In this document: piece after piece, positions 1-12,886 of the stretch | How the letters are laid out: every line of letters begins with the position of its first letter | Numbering within the stretch: the first letter of the stretch is position 1 | NCBI GenBank assembly: GCA_038049695.1 | Contig: CP142453.1 | Location: forward strand, 109,405,501 to 109,469,500 | Reading direction: 5' to 3' | Source: Cinnamomum chago | Lineage: Eukaryota; Streptophyta; Magnoliopsida; Laurales; Lauraceae | Length of the DNA: 64,000 nucleotides | Made by a program: the position numbers and the translations under genes | The notes under the pieces: model-generated | Seen by the model: the letters and a program-made list of their open reading frames with translations, nothing else | Database searches by the model: none | What the model was told of the DNA's origin: nothing

Positions 1-731
1 GTGAATGTTAATGTAGATGGTACTGCCAAAGAAGAACAGCTGGAATTGAGGGAGTTCAAGAAATGACAGTGGAGTCTCCGCTCCTTTTAGGTCCATTGGG
101 CACCAAGGAATGCAATGAAGAAGTACTGCCTTTAAGGAAGGTGTTAAAACATTCTAAGGTTTATTTTTCTGATTGCTTGATCATTAAAAGTGGTTACTCA
201 AAAAGTGGGCAGGACCCATAGATATTGGCACTGGAAGGAATCACAGAACCATGCACAAGTGTGAATAGAAGCATATCATCAGGGCAGGTGATTGGCTAGG
301 GAATATTGTGGCAAAAGGAGTGAACAGAAAGATGCTGAATTTAGTGTTGAATTGACATAATTTGAGAACTGCTGCAAAGGTGGCATGGAGTCATACCAGT
401 GCATTACTCTTGTACTGTCATGGGCATGCCTTCAAACTTCTCTGGTAAAATCCTTCTTCGTTACTGATCATTCAAAAAGATGAAAAGAAAAATAATTAAA
501 AAATGGAATTAACATGCGTCCGAGTTTGAGTGTGGTGGCTTAGAAAACTGGAGCAGACTGCCTTAACCTTAGGAAACTGAAATATAGAAGCAAAAGAAAA
601 TGTAAATGATCAACTGCACTCTTCATATGCACAGTTCTAAAGGTAGAAATCTAACATGTGGCGATTTGCATCCATGAATCTCAATTTGTCACAGAAAATG
701 CACAAGAAGCATGAATCAAGCAAATGTCCCA
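1..731. other. 3' flank of the PPR5-like gene; no gene seen
   Basis: This stretch lies downstream of the minus-strand PPR5-like gene and should contain its 3' UTR. I see no convincing open frame, tandem repeat or inverted repeat in it. The first 66 bases are open in plus frame 1 and end in TGA, but 21 residues are too few to assign to any gene. Confidence 0.5.
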
Positions 732-3700
732 TCAAGTTTTAGATGTGTCTACACTTGAATTAGTTACAGCGTTCTTAGACTTAGATGTTGTCCGGGCAGA
801 ATTAAGTGCTCCCAAAGCCTCTAGAAAGAACCTTTTATTGGGAATGATACCATCTGCATCCATATACTGCAGCAATTTCTGTAGAAGCTGTTTCATGTTG
901 GCTTTTGTGTAGGCCTTATAGAGAAGTTTATATGTCGAAGTTTCTGGTCGCAACCCAATCTTGCGTGCATAATCCAAAAGAAGATCTGCTTCGGTTGGTA
1001 AACCGTTCATGCAGTAAACATCCAGCATAGCATTCAAAGTTGAGATCTTAATCTCCTTTCTTGTGTCCACGATCTCATCAAATACTTCTCTGGCTCGTGA
1101 AACACAGTCACAGTATCCATATGTAGTGATAAGGCTTTCGTATGTGATGTAGTTGGGTATGCACCCGAAGTCGGACATCTTTTTGACAACATATTCTGCC
1201 TTCTCTCGGAGCCTGGCCTTTCCATAGCTTGTGATCATTGAATTGAATGTGGGTAGTGTAGGCCTCTCTTTCGAGTGTAAGAGGCTCTTGAAAACTTGCT
1301 CCATCTTATCAAAAGCCTGGCGTTTCCCATATGCATCGATGAGGCTATTGAATGTGATTATATCAGGCTTACACTGATTGCTTTTCATGCGTTTAAGCAC
1401 AGATTCCATTTCTTTCAGCATTCCATTCTTCCCAAATGCATCAATCACGCCATTGAAAGTATAAATGTCAGGTGATAAGATGCTTACTTCAAGATCTTTG
1501 AACAGCACATCGACTTGATTTACATCCTGTTGCTGAGCAGACGCTCTCAAGAGAATGTTATACGTAACAATGCTGGGCTGGCACCTTTCAATACCTTTCA
1601 TCTTCTCAAAGTACCCAAGGGCTTTCTCCAAAGCCTTGGATTTATCTCGAGAATGCAAATGTGCTGTAATCAGCGCATTGTATACGGAAGTGTCTGGTCG
1701 GCACCCACTATTCCGCATCTCAGAGAACAGCCACATTGCCATCCGTATCTGGCCTTTCTTTCCCATCACTGATATCAACTTAGAATAAATACCATTGTCT
1801 GCAACATACCACCGTTGTTTCTGCATCCACCTGAATACCTGAAAGTAGGGTAACATGTGTATAACTTCAGGTCATGTTGGTGGCCACATACACTGATACA
1901 CAGAGTGGTCAAGAACTCAAGCTAGTGAAATTGGCACTTTGGCATCAAATATTGTCATTTTGTAGCCCTTAATGTTGGCAGTCCTCTAGTTGTGCATAAA
2001 TCACAAGAGATTGTCAATCTATGAGCTTTTATGTTTATTCAGATGTACCCCGAGTGACAAGTAGCTTGATGGATGGTTAAACATTTCGCTGCCAATTTGA
2101 TGACAGTGCAATTGCATGGGATTTTTTTTTTTTTTGGAGGGGGGGTAGGTGTGGTGTTGGGCTTTATTGATTTGAGGCATCTAATCATTTTCAGCCTTTG
2201 TTTAAGGCTTATTTGGGCTCAACCAGTATTTGCCTAGGCTGGACAATCAACCATTCTGCCCAAATACTCAGACTAATCACAAGTCTCTCTTGTACATTAA
2301 CAAAAGATAATGACAGAGAGATCGACAACCTATTAAAAAATGTGATCTTAAAAGTCAAGGGTCCTTTTCCTCAATTTCCCCTTGTGAAGATAATTTTCTT
2401 CATGTACATAAGAAAATGAAACTTTTGGTTCTTAATTGAGTGATTCAGCAGAATAATGTCATGCGACTAGAAAACTACATTTTGTTAGTGAATCAGAAAT
2501 TAAACCCATGAGCTCAAAAAAATAACTTGCTCTAAATGAAAAGGACATGGTACAACAACAAAAGGTTCATGGTGAGCATCATGAAATAAGTTCCTTCTTT
2601 AGGATATGGGTCATGAGTCATGAGTCATGACCATAGCAACAATCTTGCCATTGCATGAGCATCCATTTGAGTAAATTCTGATGCCATAGATAGTGGGCGG
2701 ATCAATGAGTCAATAATGAAATGTATGGTGCTCGCCGAGTCTCATAGCCTAGTGTAGAGATATTGTCAAAAGAACTACATCCATACCTTTCATTGATAAA
2801 TGAGGTAAAGTCCATACCTTGTATATGTCAAAATAAATGTTCTAAAAATAACAGCAATTGTGCATTTCTCATAAAATCTTCAATCAATTTTCCTTCAATT
2901 ATACCACCAGTTACCATTTGCTATTCAAATTCCCTTGCATTAGATAACAGAAAAACGCCAGAAGTCTTCGCTACCCAAGCAAAAGATAAAGCAAAACCCA
3001 ACAGAATTGAATTCAGTTCCATAGCCTCATCACAAAAGTAAAGAAACACTCCATTTGTGAAACAATTTAACAATCTCATATTTTTATTTTACAATTTCTA
3101 CCCAAAAGAAAAGAGAACATGATTCTCCACCCGAAGGAACCCATCACCAATAGAAAGCAAGTAAACTACCTTAATGAGAAGTTCAAGTGGTAAAATGAAG
3201 TGAAGTTGTAAATAATTTATTTAATCTTTTCTCAGTTATTATTCACAAACAAACACTCATTAGCAAAACCTACTTATCTGCATTCCTTCTTCAGCAAAAA
3301 TAAATAAATATCAGCATTGCTCATAGTCATGATGAAAGAGGACTACAAAAATAAGTAGCCATTTTTTTAATAGTAATTATGTACCAAATTGATGACCAGA
3401 AAATCAAAATGGACAAAAGAACTCAATCTCCCTAGTTCAATTATGAATTCCAAATGCAGAAATATAACTATACCCACAGCCATGTGAGTTCTCACTCAAC
3501 CATTGTGTATGATTTCACCACTGGAAAGACCAACATGATCACTTGAAATTGAACACATGGGGATCTAACCCCACTGTTCAAATAAGATGAAGGGGAAAAA
3601 AGGAATCAAAGATGTAACAGAAATTGAAGTAAACAAGATTGAATATCATCACTCATACACAAAAAACATAGATAACAATGTGTGGTTGAGCACAATAGGA

Positions 3701-4430
3701 AGGTGCTTATTGTTCCAACTTGCAACCAAGATGTTGCTGGGTTTTTGTTAAGATATGTTAAAAGTGTTTTTTTTTTTTTTTTTTTTTTAATGCTACTCAA
3801 TAAGAAGAAGAGAATAGAAGGACCTCCTCCAAGGCATGAATTGATCTTGTGAAGAGGACCCACATTCCAAAACAACACCATCAAGTAAAAGCATTGTTCA
3901 CATAAAGATATCAATAACAACTTCACAAGATTCTACTTTTACATTGGAGATTAAGATACCAATAAAAAAAAAGTACAGCGATTCGGGCACATCCAAACGC
4001 ACCCACCCACAAAGTGCTGAAACAAAACCAGAACCACATAACAAAGAAATCAGAAAACCAACCAACCAACCTCAAGACATTGAAGCCATCTATCTCTCTT
4101 TCCCAGCTCCTCAAACAACATGAAGCAGTGCTCCGTCCTAACCATCTTCACGTACTTATTCAATGTCGATACCAGAGGCCTCTCATCACCGAAATTCCTC
4201 ATCAGAATCCGAACCAGCTCTTCAGCCTCCGAGCTCTCGCTCTTCAAGGCCCTTTTTTTCTTGGGGTGAGTGGAATAGGAGCCCATTCTGTTCATGGGTT
4301 TTCTCAGATAGTGGTCTGGAAGCCATGGATTCTCTGGTTTGAGCTGTGGATTGAAGATTTCTTTGGATTTGAAGAAGAGGGTCGTTGGTGAAGAGAGTTG
4401 CAGAGAGAGGGATGATGGGCTTAGAAGCAT
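732..4430 (-). CDS. PPR5: PPR5/EMB2453-like P-class pentatricopeptide repeat protein (chloroplast)
   Basis: Two exons are read on the minus strand. Exon 1 runs 4430-4071 and ends CTT-GAG before a GTTGGT donor. Exon 2 runs 1838-732 after a TTTCAG acceptor, and the joined frame reads LEVFRWMQKQRW. The predicted protein is 488 aa. The first 60 or so residues are rich in Ser, Leu and basic residues, as in a chloroplast transit peptide. Next come conserved blocks (VSTLNKYVKMVRTEHCF, LFEELGKRDRW) and about nine or ten tandem 35-residue P-type PPR motifs (for example PDIITFNSLIDAYGKR and PNYITYESLITTYG), then a Ser/Thr-rich tail. The residue pattern closely matches Arabidopsis At4g39620 (EMB2453) as I remember it. 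Its maize orthologue PPR5 binds and stabilises the unspliced chloroplast trnG-UCC precursor; the same role here is inferred. The 2.2-kb intron holds only oligo(T/A) tracts. No frame damage is seen. Confidence 0.93.
1839..4070 (-). other. Intron 1 of the PPR5-like gene
   Basis: The 2.2-kb intron has donor GTTGGT and acceptor TTTCAG. It is AT-rich, with T-runs near 2130 and 3769 and an interrupted G-run near 2144. I see no transposon ends or second gene in it. The short open frames on either strand have no recognisable motif. Confidence 0.75.
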
Positions 4431-4688
4431 TTTGAGGGGTTTTGGTGAATTTGGAGAGATGGGTCATGAGATTTTCTTCGGAAATTGAAGGGCTTTGCGG
4501 GGATTTAGCAGGAAACGTCCTTGTTTTTTTGGTTGGATTTCGACGTGATGCCTGCAGATAGCAGCTCCGCTGCTTGAACAAGCAGAGGGTTTTACAGGCT
4601 GTATTTCTTGGGCCGCATGGGTCATAAAAAGCTCTCAGACCCAGGTTGTATCCTTGGGCTCAGCCCAAACATCAATGTGAGTTGTATG

Positions 4689-5218
4689 TAGGGTTGAAAA
4701 CGGGTACCGGACTTTCTGATTATCTGGAATTTTTTATTTCAAGAAAATCGGGTTTAGAACCTATCTTAGATTCTAATTCATAAATAGGTCTGGATCCAGA
4801 ATCCAAATTAAGTTTCGATTGATAAATGGGTCAAGTTCTGAGTCCTTATAGGTTCCGATCCGTAGATCGAGACCCTATATTTTGAAATTGCAAATTGTAG
4901 CTTAAAATTAAAAATTTTGATATTTTTATTTATAATCTCAAAAGTAGTAGACTTAATGTACTATTATAAGTTGAATAATATACTTATTTTAAGAAAAAAA
5001 AGTTAAAACCGATTTTGGAACTAGGTTATGTTCCTCTAGGTGTATTCGGTTCCGAAACGAAGATTTGAATTTCCCTATTGTAGCTAGGTTTATAACTAAC
5101 GAAACAGGTTTCGAGTCAGAACCGGATTCATAGCTGAAGCTGTTATTTAGAAATGGGCCTGAGTCTGGGTCCGGATCCAGTATGGTTCCAGCCCAAAACC
5201 ATCCTCTTTGCAACCCTA
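4689..5218. mobile_element. hAT-like non-autonomous element (degenerate MITE)
   Basis: The left end reads TAGGGTTGAAAACGGG and the reverse complement of the right end reads TAGGGTTGCAAAGAGG. This is the TAGGGRTG-type terminal inverted repeat of many plant hAT elements. The interior is dense in variants of GGATCCGGACC and GGTTCCGATCC in both orientations, typical of hAT subterminal repeats. It has no coding capacity. The flanking 8-mers (GTTGTATG and AACTGAGT) do not match, so the TSD has decayed or the true ends differ. A better-preserved relative lies 150 bp downstream. The element sits between the divergent PPR genes. Confidence 0.55.
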
Positions 5219-5366
5219 AACTGAGTTCCGAGTTTTGAGTCCGCCATGTAGTGGGGAAAATTGATGTCGAATTGAGTCGACGTGGAGACTTGGTGAGTCT
5301 GGATCGAGTCAAAATTGGGATGCCCTACTTACAAAGGGGGTATTTGAAATTTATACACATCATTTT

Positions 5367-5742
5367 TAGGGTTGTAAATAGGTTGGTTCTGGTTCAGGTC
5401 CACCATGGACCCAAAACCAGAACCATTAAGGAGAAGGTGGAACCGTATCTAGACCCGGAATCAATTTCTTGGCTTCGGAATCGGAACCAAAATCATATTT
5501 GGGACGAGTCTGGATTCGGGCCAGAGTTTAGATAGAGAATCATATTAAAAATATATAGTTTTTAAGAAAAATTTTCAAAAATTGAGATAATATGTCAAGT
5601 CTTGGGTCCATGGGTCAAAACGAATGTAGATCTAGATTCGGACCCATTTACATAATGAGGGCACCTAAATAAGGACCCAGACCCAATTTTTAACGGGTAA
5701 GGACGTGGGGTAACCAGATATACGGGACCATTTACATCCCGA
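5367..5742. mobile_element. hAT MITE with perfect 8-bp TSD
   Basis: A 376-bp element. The left end TAGGGTTGTAAATAGG pairs with the right end, whose reverse complement is TCGGGATGTAAATGGT. It is flanked by a perfect 8-bp duplication ATCATTTT at 5359-5366 and 5743-5750; a further ATCATTTT follows at 5751-5758. Eight-base TSDs and this terminal sequence define the hAT superfamily. The interior contains an imperfect palindrome of GGTTCTGGTTC and GAACC motifs and no gene. It ends about 100 bp upstream of the PPR-DYW start codon, so it may contribute to that promoter. Confidence 0.88.
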
Positions 5743-5817
5743 ATCATTTTATCATTTTAGATAATAAGGAGTTAAGCTCTAACGGTATACTTCACTTCTC
5801 TCAATCAGCAGCCAGCC

Positions 5818-5838
5818 ATGGCTACTTCACCTTGTTAG
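5818..5838 (+). promoter_or_regulatory. Short upstream ORF of the PPR-DYW gene
   Basis: A seven-codon frame (ATG-GCT-ACT-TCA-CCT-TGT-TAG, peptide MATSPC) ends 14 bases before the main ATG at 5853. The main start has no closer competitor. If the mRNA begins upstream of 5818, ribosomes would meet this frame first, so it could lower translation. No transcript evidence is available. Confidence 0.4.
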
Positions 5839-5852
5839 AAAGATTTTCAAGA

Positions 5853-8800
5853 ATGTCATTGATCCCAACTTCTCCATCTTCCTCACAGTCCAAATCCCAA
5901 AACCCCAAAACCCTAGTACTACCCCATAAACCCTCCCCCAAAACCCTCCAACATCTCCTCTCCCAGCTCAACAGATGCTCCTCCATCGACCATCTCCGCC
6001 CCCTCCACGCCAAAATCCTCAAAACCCAATTCTCCAGAGACCCATTTCTCCTCACCCGCCTCGCCCACGCCTACCTCTGCTCTCGCAGTCTCGCGCCCGC
6101 GGAGCGAATTCTCACTAAAGTGGTGAAGAAACCACCTGTTTTTCTCTGGAATGAGACGATTAAAGGGTTCGCAAGAAATGGGTATTTCAGAGAATCCATT
6201 GATCTTTACCATACCATGACCGGCGGACGTGGCGGTGGTGGGGTTCGGCCAAATGAATTCACCTTCACTTTCGTGTTGCCCGCCTGTGCCGGGGCGAGGT
6301 CTGTTTTGGATGGTCGGAAGGTTCATGATGATGTCGTGAGGTGGAATTGTGAGTCGAATGTCTTTGTTGCGACTGCTCTTGTTGATATGTATGGGAAATG
6401 CGGGGAGATAGAGGCCGCACGCCAGGTGTTTGATAAAATGCCCAGCAAAGGAATAGCAACTTATAATGCGATGATTGCAGGGTAAGAAGAGAATATGGTT
6501 TTCTTTTATTCTTCTTACTTATTAGCATCCAATCAGTGTTCATGTGGTAAATATTTACTCGGGGACTTGCAATTATGGTTTTAAAACTCGCTTGTGTTTG
6601 CCTCTACCCAGGGGTGGACCCAAGTAGTTGCACCCGCGTAATTTGAAAAATAATTTATATGAAAATTTTTGTTTTATTATTTGACTTATTCACTTGACCA
6701 TTGCCCCCGCACCACCCAAATAAAAACCCTAGGTCTGCCATTACCTCTATCCATAGCAGCTTTTGACCTCATTGGTATGCTCTCTATTTTCTCCACTGAG
6801 GATAAAAAAGGCAGTTATGTAGGGCATATCAGCTGTCGCCTAAGACAATACATATTGGACAATGCATACTGGTTGTGGTACCCATATCAAATATCAGCAT
6901 GAACTTTATTTGAGGTAAAAAAAATATTACATTTAAAAAAAAAATGGTTAAGTATCAATATTTTTTTAATATTGGAAAAATATGATATTTAGTTTTCATT
7001 TTGTTCACCTATATTAAAAATAATCAGATCTTTGAAATTAACACCTACTAAAATGACCATTCAAAAAAAAAAAAGGACTTGCTAAAATGTTAATTAACAA
7101 ATAATTGAAACGATAGTTCATCACTATTTAATATTTATTACTTATTAGTTTGCATATGCTATGCAATACTTAAACCGTCAGATATTCATTCAAAAATCCT
7201 CTAAAAAGTCTCCCAAATGTCCCAAATACTGCATATGGGAGCAAATCTAAGCTCCAAACATGCACTAATTATGATTTAGAATTCATTCCTACCCAAAATC
7301 AAATATTTCAATCATTTCATGGTTTTTTTTTCTTACCTTAGGATGAACCCCAGGCTATTGGGTTGCGATTGTTTTTTTTATTATACATTAGATCTTTTTT
7401 AAAAAGAAGCTTGAAAAAAAAGAAGAACCCTTTCCAAAGAATTTTTTGTGCAAAAGAACAAAAAAATATATATATATATGGGTTTTGTATTGTGGGTCCT
7501 AAAATGGGTGTGTTTCAGCTGTATCTCCCCATGTACTGATTGTATTGAGTGTGTTGGCATTTATATCGGCTGTATCAGGGCATATTGCCTGGTATAAACC
7601 AATGCACGTGTGATTTGTGAATGGTGATAGCTTTGAAATATTAGAACTGAGTTGGTAATACAGTATATATTGGCCTATATTTTGATCCACGCTATCCATT
7701 GTTATATATAATCTAAGGTTTTATTTGTTGCTGAAACACCCTAATTCCATTAAGAGTGGAGATCATCACTTAAAAATACATGATTTTATGGGGGTTTTTT
7801 TCTCAAGAATGAAGAAACGGAATGGGCCATTTAGACTGATTCCTTGGATGTGTCACCTCAAACTTGACCCATATTTGTTCTAAAACCTGTAATTTAAGGT
7901 CATGCTTGCAAGTTACTATGTAGTACAAATGAACCTGGCCCAAAACTCCAAGTTCATTGGATGATAGCCCTTTATTTGAGGATTCATAAAACAAAAAAGA
8001 GGATATTCAGCAGATATTCGGTTCACCTTTTCCTTAATCATCCATTTAGTTTCCTCAAAATGTTCTCCAAACAAATTGTTGGAATGCCATGCTGGTGTCA
8101 CATTGGGCTTTTGCATGTCTATGATGTCTCCTACTCTGGAGGGAACTCATGCATGGTTTCCATGTGTACAAAATACAGTGACTGATAAAGGACTAGGATC
8201 ATGATTTTTGAACATTATCAACCTGAAATGGCCAGGGTCTAACGGTCAAATGCTATTGTTTTCTTTTTTCCACTCTCTTCTTTGAAAAAGATTAGAACGT
8301 GCTAGAATTTCTTTTTTAGAAATATTGAACTTCTTTCTTAATGAGAATTACAGTGGTATATGTTTCATATAACCATAAATATACCATATAAAGGTGCATG
8401 AAACGGTTTTTTTTTTTTTTTAACAATAAATCTTGGCATTTGGACCAATACCATACAAAGTGGATAGTTGGTCAAGACTTCAGAGCAATAACTAGCCATG
8501 TAACTTGAAAAATCAATGCACATCTGTCACTCTTAGAGCATGCTTAGGACACTCAGGAAGTCAGGTTTGATGCAGTTATCTTTCCACAGTGACATGTAAT
8601 GTTATTATCTACCATGTAATAATACCATTTGAAAATTTCAATTTAGTGATAATACAATTGAGCAAAATTCAGCTATGTACTGGCCATTAGTTTCAAACTT
8701 GTGAACTCTCATGTGGGGACCACTTCGATGATGGAAATCACAACGGAGGTAAGATTTTAAGGGCTTGGTTTGGATTACAGGTGCATAAAAATCAGCAAAT

Positions 8801-10767
8801 GATTGTGATCATTTTGATTAAGTGCCCCAAAATTTCAACGGTTATATATTCACTTTGCAAAATATTTAGGGCCCTTAAAATAGATACCTGTGGATCATCA
8901 TATCGTACTGCTGTTGGTTCACCTTTAATCCATAAAATTCCTTTCAATCTCACCCTAAGCTTATGATTAGAATGCTTCAAAGTGGGCATCGTAGATGGGT
9001 TCACAAGTTTAAAACTTGTGGCCTGTTCGGAGCCGAGTTTTCCTCTAATGTAAGTTATTAAACAATGTAACAAAGGCAATGTGAAGTGGCAATCTAATGA
9101 GAATGCAATTTGGATTTGCTAAGACCACATGTATATATATTATATAGAACTATAGATCTACCGATAAAAAAAAACATGTATATGTAGAACTTAGCCTTCC
9201 AAATTCCAATTTGCGTGAGATCCCGGCCATCTTTACGGTTGTCTTTACTATGTGCGCTGGCCTGAAAAGCAGGTCGGTTCACTCCTCAAGACAACATAGT
9301 ATATGGTTAAGGAAAGTTCGCCAACTGTTCGCATCCAGTATGGGTTGAGCCACCAGATGAGTGACTGCCCTTTTTTTGGAATAGTGACCAGCCCACCTGA
9401 GGGCCGCTTGAATACTTAATTACTTACACAAAAACCAGCCACAAATTGTCAGGTTGGGATTTTCATGAATGTGGGTTTTGAAGGCTCTTCCCAATCTGCA
9501 TGATTGAAATCATTGTAGCATTTTTAATCATAAAGGAAAATCAGCCATCTTTGTTTCTAAACCAGACAGGTATGTGATGAATGGTGAGTGCGATGAAGCT
9601 TTGAACATCTTCAATCAGATGCAAAGATCGGGAACCCAAACCGACACAATGACAATGGTGAGTGTTCTTCAAGCTTGTGCTTCTCTTGGAGCTCTACGAC
9701 AGGGTAGATGGGTCCATGAACAAGTCTTAAGGAACCAGATGGAAATTAATGTCTTCTTGGGTGCAGCTTTCATTCACATGTATGCCAGGTGCGGTAGTAT
9801 AGAGGAATCTCGTAGAGTCTTTGACGAGATGCCTCGGAGAGATTTGATTTGTTGGACATCAATCATCTCTGGCTATGGAATGCATGGGCATGCTAAAATT
9901 GCAGAATCTCTCTTTGTTCAAATGGTGCAGGATGGTATTAGACCAGATGCAGTGACATTCATCGGGGTCCTGTCGGGTTTCAGCCATGGAGGGATGGTTG
10001 ATAAGGGGTGGCTGTACTTCAAGAAAATGTCTGAAGTATACAATTTGAGTCCTGGCTTAGAACATTATAGTTGCATGGTTGACATGCTTGGGAGAGCTGG
10101 GAGACTGGAAGATGCTGAACAACTCATAAGGACAATGCCTGTGGAGCCTGATGCTGCTGTTTGGGGTGGATTACTAAATGCTTGCAAGGTTCATAGAAAT
10201 GTTGAGTTGGGCAAGAGAGTTGTCGAGGAGGTCTTGAGATTGGACCCTAATAATGCAGGGTGGTATGTGCTCATGTCAAACATCTATGCAACAGAGGGGG
10301 AATGGGATGGAGTGGCAAAGATGCGGTTGATGATGAAGGAGAGGAAATTGATGAAGCCTCCCGGGTGGAGTTCCATCGAGGTGGGCGGGCAAATTCACAA
10401 CTTCCTTGTTTTTGATCGGTCACATCCTAGGTCGGAAGAGATTTATGAAGTACTGAAGGATCTAGAAGATAGGATGCGATTAGAGGGATATGTTGCAGAG
10501 ACTAGTTGTGTGTTTGGGAAGTTGGATGAGGATTTGAAGGAAGATTTGTTGTGTGGACACAGTGAGAGATTGGCAATTGCTTTTGGCATCTTGGCCACAG
10601 AGGAGGGAGAGGTGTTAAGGGTAATAAAGAACTTGAGGGTGTGTGTGGATTGCCATACCGCAACTAAGCTTATATCTAAAATTGCGAAGCGGGATATCAT
10701 TGTTAGGGATGCAAATAGATTCCACCATTTTAGAGGGGGGATCTGCTCCTGTGGTGATTATTGGTGA
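5853..10767 (+). CDS. PLS-class PPR protein with C-terminal DYW domain (putative organelle RNA editing factor)
   Basis: Exon 1 runs 5853-6481 (GCA-GG before GTAAGA) and exon 2 runs 9570-10767 after an ACAG acceptor. The join is GG|G and reads NAMIAGYVMNGECDEAL without interruption. The product is 608 aa. The N-terminus is Ser/Pro/Lys-rich, consistent with an organelle presequence. Alternating L, S and P repeats follow (PNEFTFTFVLPACAGA, NVFVATALVDMYGKCG, FDEMPRRDLICWTSIISGYG), then E/E+ motifs (PDAAVWGGLLNACKVH). The last 95 or so residues form a DYW cytidine-deaminase-like domain with HSERLAIAFG, CVDCHTATK, DANRFHHF and the terminal CSCGDYW. The zinc-binding HSE and CxxC residues are intact, so C-to-U editing in chloroplast or mitochondrion is the likely role. 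The edited site and exact orthologue cannot be named. The ATG at 5853 is chosen because upstream in-frame codons are not ATG. Confidence 0.93.
6482..9569 (+). other. Intron 1 of the PPR-DYW gene, with a possible MITE remnant
   Basis: The 3.1-kb AT-rich intron splits a PPR motif. Near 6608 the sequence CAGGGGTGGACCCAAGTAG and near 6733 CCCTAGGTCTGCCATT resemble the two ends of the hAT MITE at 25707-25897. The segment between them may be an old relative, but I cannot confirm its TSD. The rest (A/T tracts near 6910-7460, a TATATATA run near 7470) shows no coding or clear repeat structure. Confidence 0.5.
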
Positions 10768-12144
10768 TGAGATACCATATGATGCTCAGCCAAGGGTAGG
10801 ACCTATATATTCTGGTTCAATCCGGCAATGCTACAGGTGGGACCCACCTTCACTGTCATATTTGTATCATCTGGTTGAACCTCATCATGATGGGCACCTC
10901 TATTATATGATCCTAATTCATATTTGCTTACTCTGAAATCAGGCAATATCAGTATATCACACTATACTATGAATGATTTGGACTGCCGACAGATGGGCCC
11001 AACATGCTTGGTCCTTTTGACCAAGCAAACATGGTATGTTGATTACATTGGTGATGGGTCTACTTCAAGTGTTTTGGTTAGGTTGTTGAGTGAGTTACTT
11101 CTAGTGTTTTGGTCAGAGACTTCAACAGCATGGCCAATTTCTAGCAAAAGATGAGAAACCCAACTGTTGCCTGCAGAGATAGATTCTGATGGTATGGAAA
11201 ATGGATGAACAGAAAGTTATTTCCTAGATTAATATATGTATCTCCCTTCTGAATTTTTTTTTTTTTTGGGCTGAAACTTATACACCATGAATAAGAAAAT
11301 CTAGAAATTGAACTGGCAGAAGCTTTTATTCACTTTGGGTTCTCATGACTTTAAAATGAATTTTCATCCTTTCTTTGGCAGAAACTTTCCGTTTGACTTC
11401 AGTTGAAGGCAGCCTTGATATTAAGGCAAGGCATTTATGTCAAACTGGGTTGATCTCAGAAAGTGATTAGTAAGTTTTTTCTCATGTTATATGCCAGACT
11501 CGAAAAGGCGCACAGAATAATGGCGAACAAGTTTATTTCAGACAGGGTCAATCTTCATTTTTCCCCATGTTATGTATATGCTGGAAGATTGGCATAGGAT
11601 CTCAGCACAGGGGAGGAATCTGTTCCCAAATTTTGCATCCGACTTGAATCCAAAGGCTTGAATCTGGCATTAACTGAAAAACCGAAGATCGAATCTCATA
11701 TTTGGATCAGAGTTGAGAAATGTGGCTCATGTAGATGCACTCATTTAATGAGGGGCAATGTTCTCTCTCACGAGAAGCCTATATATGAGTAATGTGCAGA
11801 TTCTGAAGAGGTGAGCCCTGCCTCAGAAAGTGAATGTTTTCCTATGCATTCCAGCCCGTGGGGCCCACTTAAGATGCCATCTTATTACTCGGGTGGGGTA
11901 CATAAAAAGGTCTCCTTACAGATAAGGGCCAACCAAAAAAAAAAAAAAAAAAGCCTTGGAAAATGATTTAGAAATTAGAAGCCATGAACTTTAGTGGGTT
12001 AAGGGTTTTTAACCGTAGATTTCTTTGATATTAAATCCAACAGTGGATGAAAGTCTAATACTAGTGAACCTGGGCGCGGTAGCATATCAGAAAGGGGATG
12101 AGAGTGTGAAAGGGCCTGCATTGATCCAAGGTGGGCTCCAGTGG
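10768..12144. other. 3' flank of the PPR-DYW gene; no gene
   Basis: No coding frame here is supported by motifs. A 9-bp perfect hairpin stem (TGCTTGGTC at 11005-11013 and GACCAAGCA at 11019-11027, 5-base loop) lies in the probable 3' UTR. An A-run lies at about 11936-11952. Otherwise I see ordinary AT-rich DNA. Confidence 0.5.
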
Positions 12145-12289
12145 GTCCCACAACCATATATATAGGGAAGTGATCAGGTATGATGAAATATCCATGCGAT
12201 GGATAGATGAGTCGCCCGCTTTCTTTTTGTTTGGGTGAAAGAGTAACGAAAATACCCATTCCTGCCTTTCAATGCGTCACCCCTCCTAA
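12145..12289 (-). repeat. Dispersed repeat interrupted by MULE-1 (copy A)
   Basis: Read on the minus strand, this segment resembles the plus strand at about 25165-25318. Shared blocks include GGAATGGGTATTT, GACTCATC, GATATTTCATC and CTGATCACTTCC in the same order. The similarity appears to continue beyond the MULE-1 insertion into its right flank (23353-23371). The segment therefore looks like a repeat that existed before MULE-1 inserted. The repeat class is unknown. Confidence 0.6.
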
Positions 12290-12886
12290 TTTTTCGATGG
12301 GACTTTGGTCGGAGGTCCCTCAACTCCTCACTTTATTGCGAACAGTCCACAAAAACAAAAGGTCCAGCCAAAGGTCCCTCATACACAATTTGGTACGTAA
12401 AAGGTCTGATTTGCCCTTGCATTCATTCTATCTTTATTAAGATAAGGCCAATGAAAGCGTTACACTCATATCGCAAAAAGACTTTCGAATATTCTGAAAG
12501 AGGAAAGAAACGACGAAGAAGGCAACATTCTCGTCTCTGTGACTGCATACAACGAGTAACAACAGGTTAGATTAAAATTTCAAAAACTTTCCTTAGATTA
12601 ACTGTTTCATTGCAAGTTAGAGTTTGCATCAAAGATATCTTCGATTTCAACAAGAGGTGATACAAGAAAGACGACATACAAACCCTAGTTGCAGAAGACG
12701 GTTCCACAACTGCATAACTATTTCCGAAAGCATACAAATACAGTTCAAAATACTCATTTCCCTTGTAAGTTCAAAGTTTCTCAGTCTTTTTGTTTGGAAA
12801 CCCTATCTTACCGTTAATCGCCGATTTGAATGATTTACTACCATTCTTTCTGCTTCCTCTTCTAATAACGAAAACCAAATCAGGAA

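Noticed and set aside
1-66. Possible C-terminal tail of a plus-strand gene (21 codons ending TGA)
   Set aside because: Too short, with no motif or splice context to tie it to a gene.
8757-9079. Possible Harbinger-like insertion (GGGCTTGGTTTGGATTACAG) in the PPR-DYW intron
   Set aside because: No matching inverted end or 3-bp TSD could be found.
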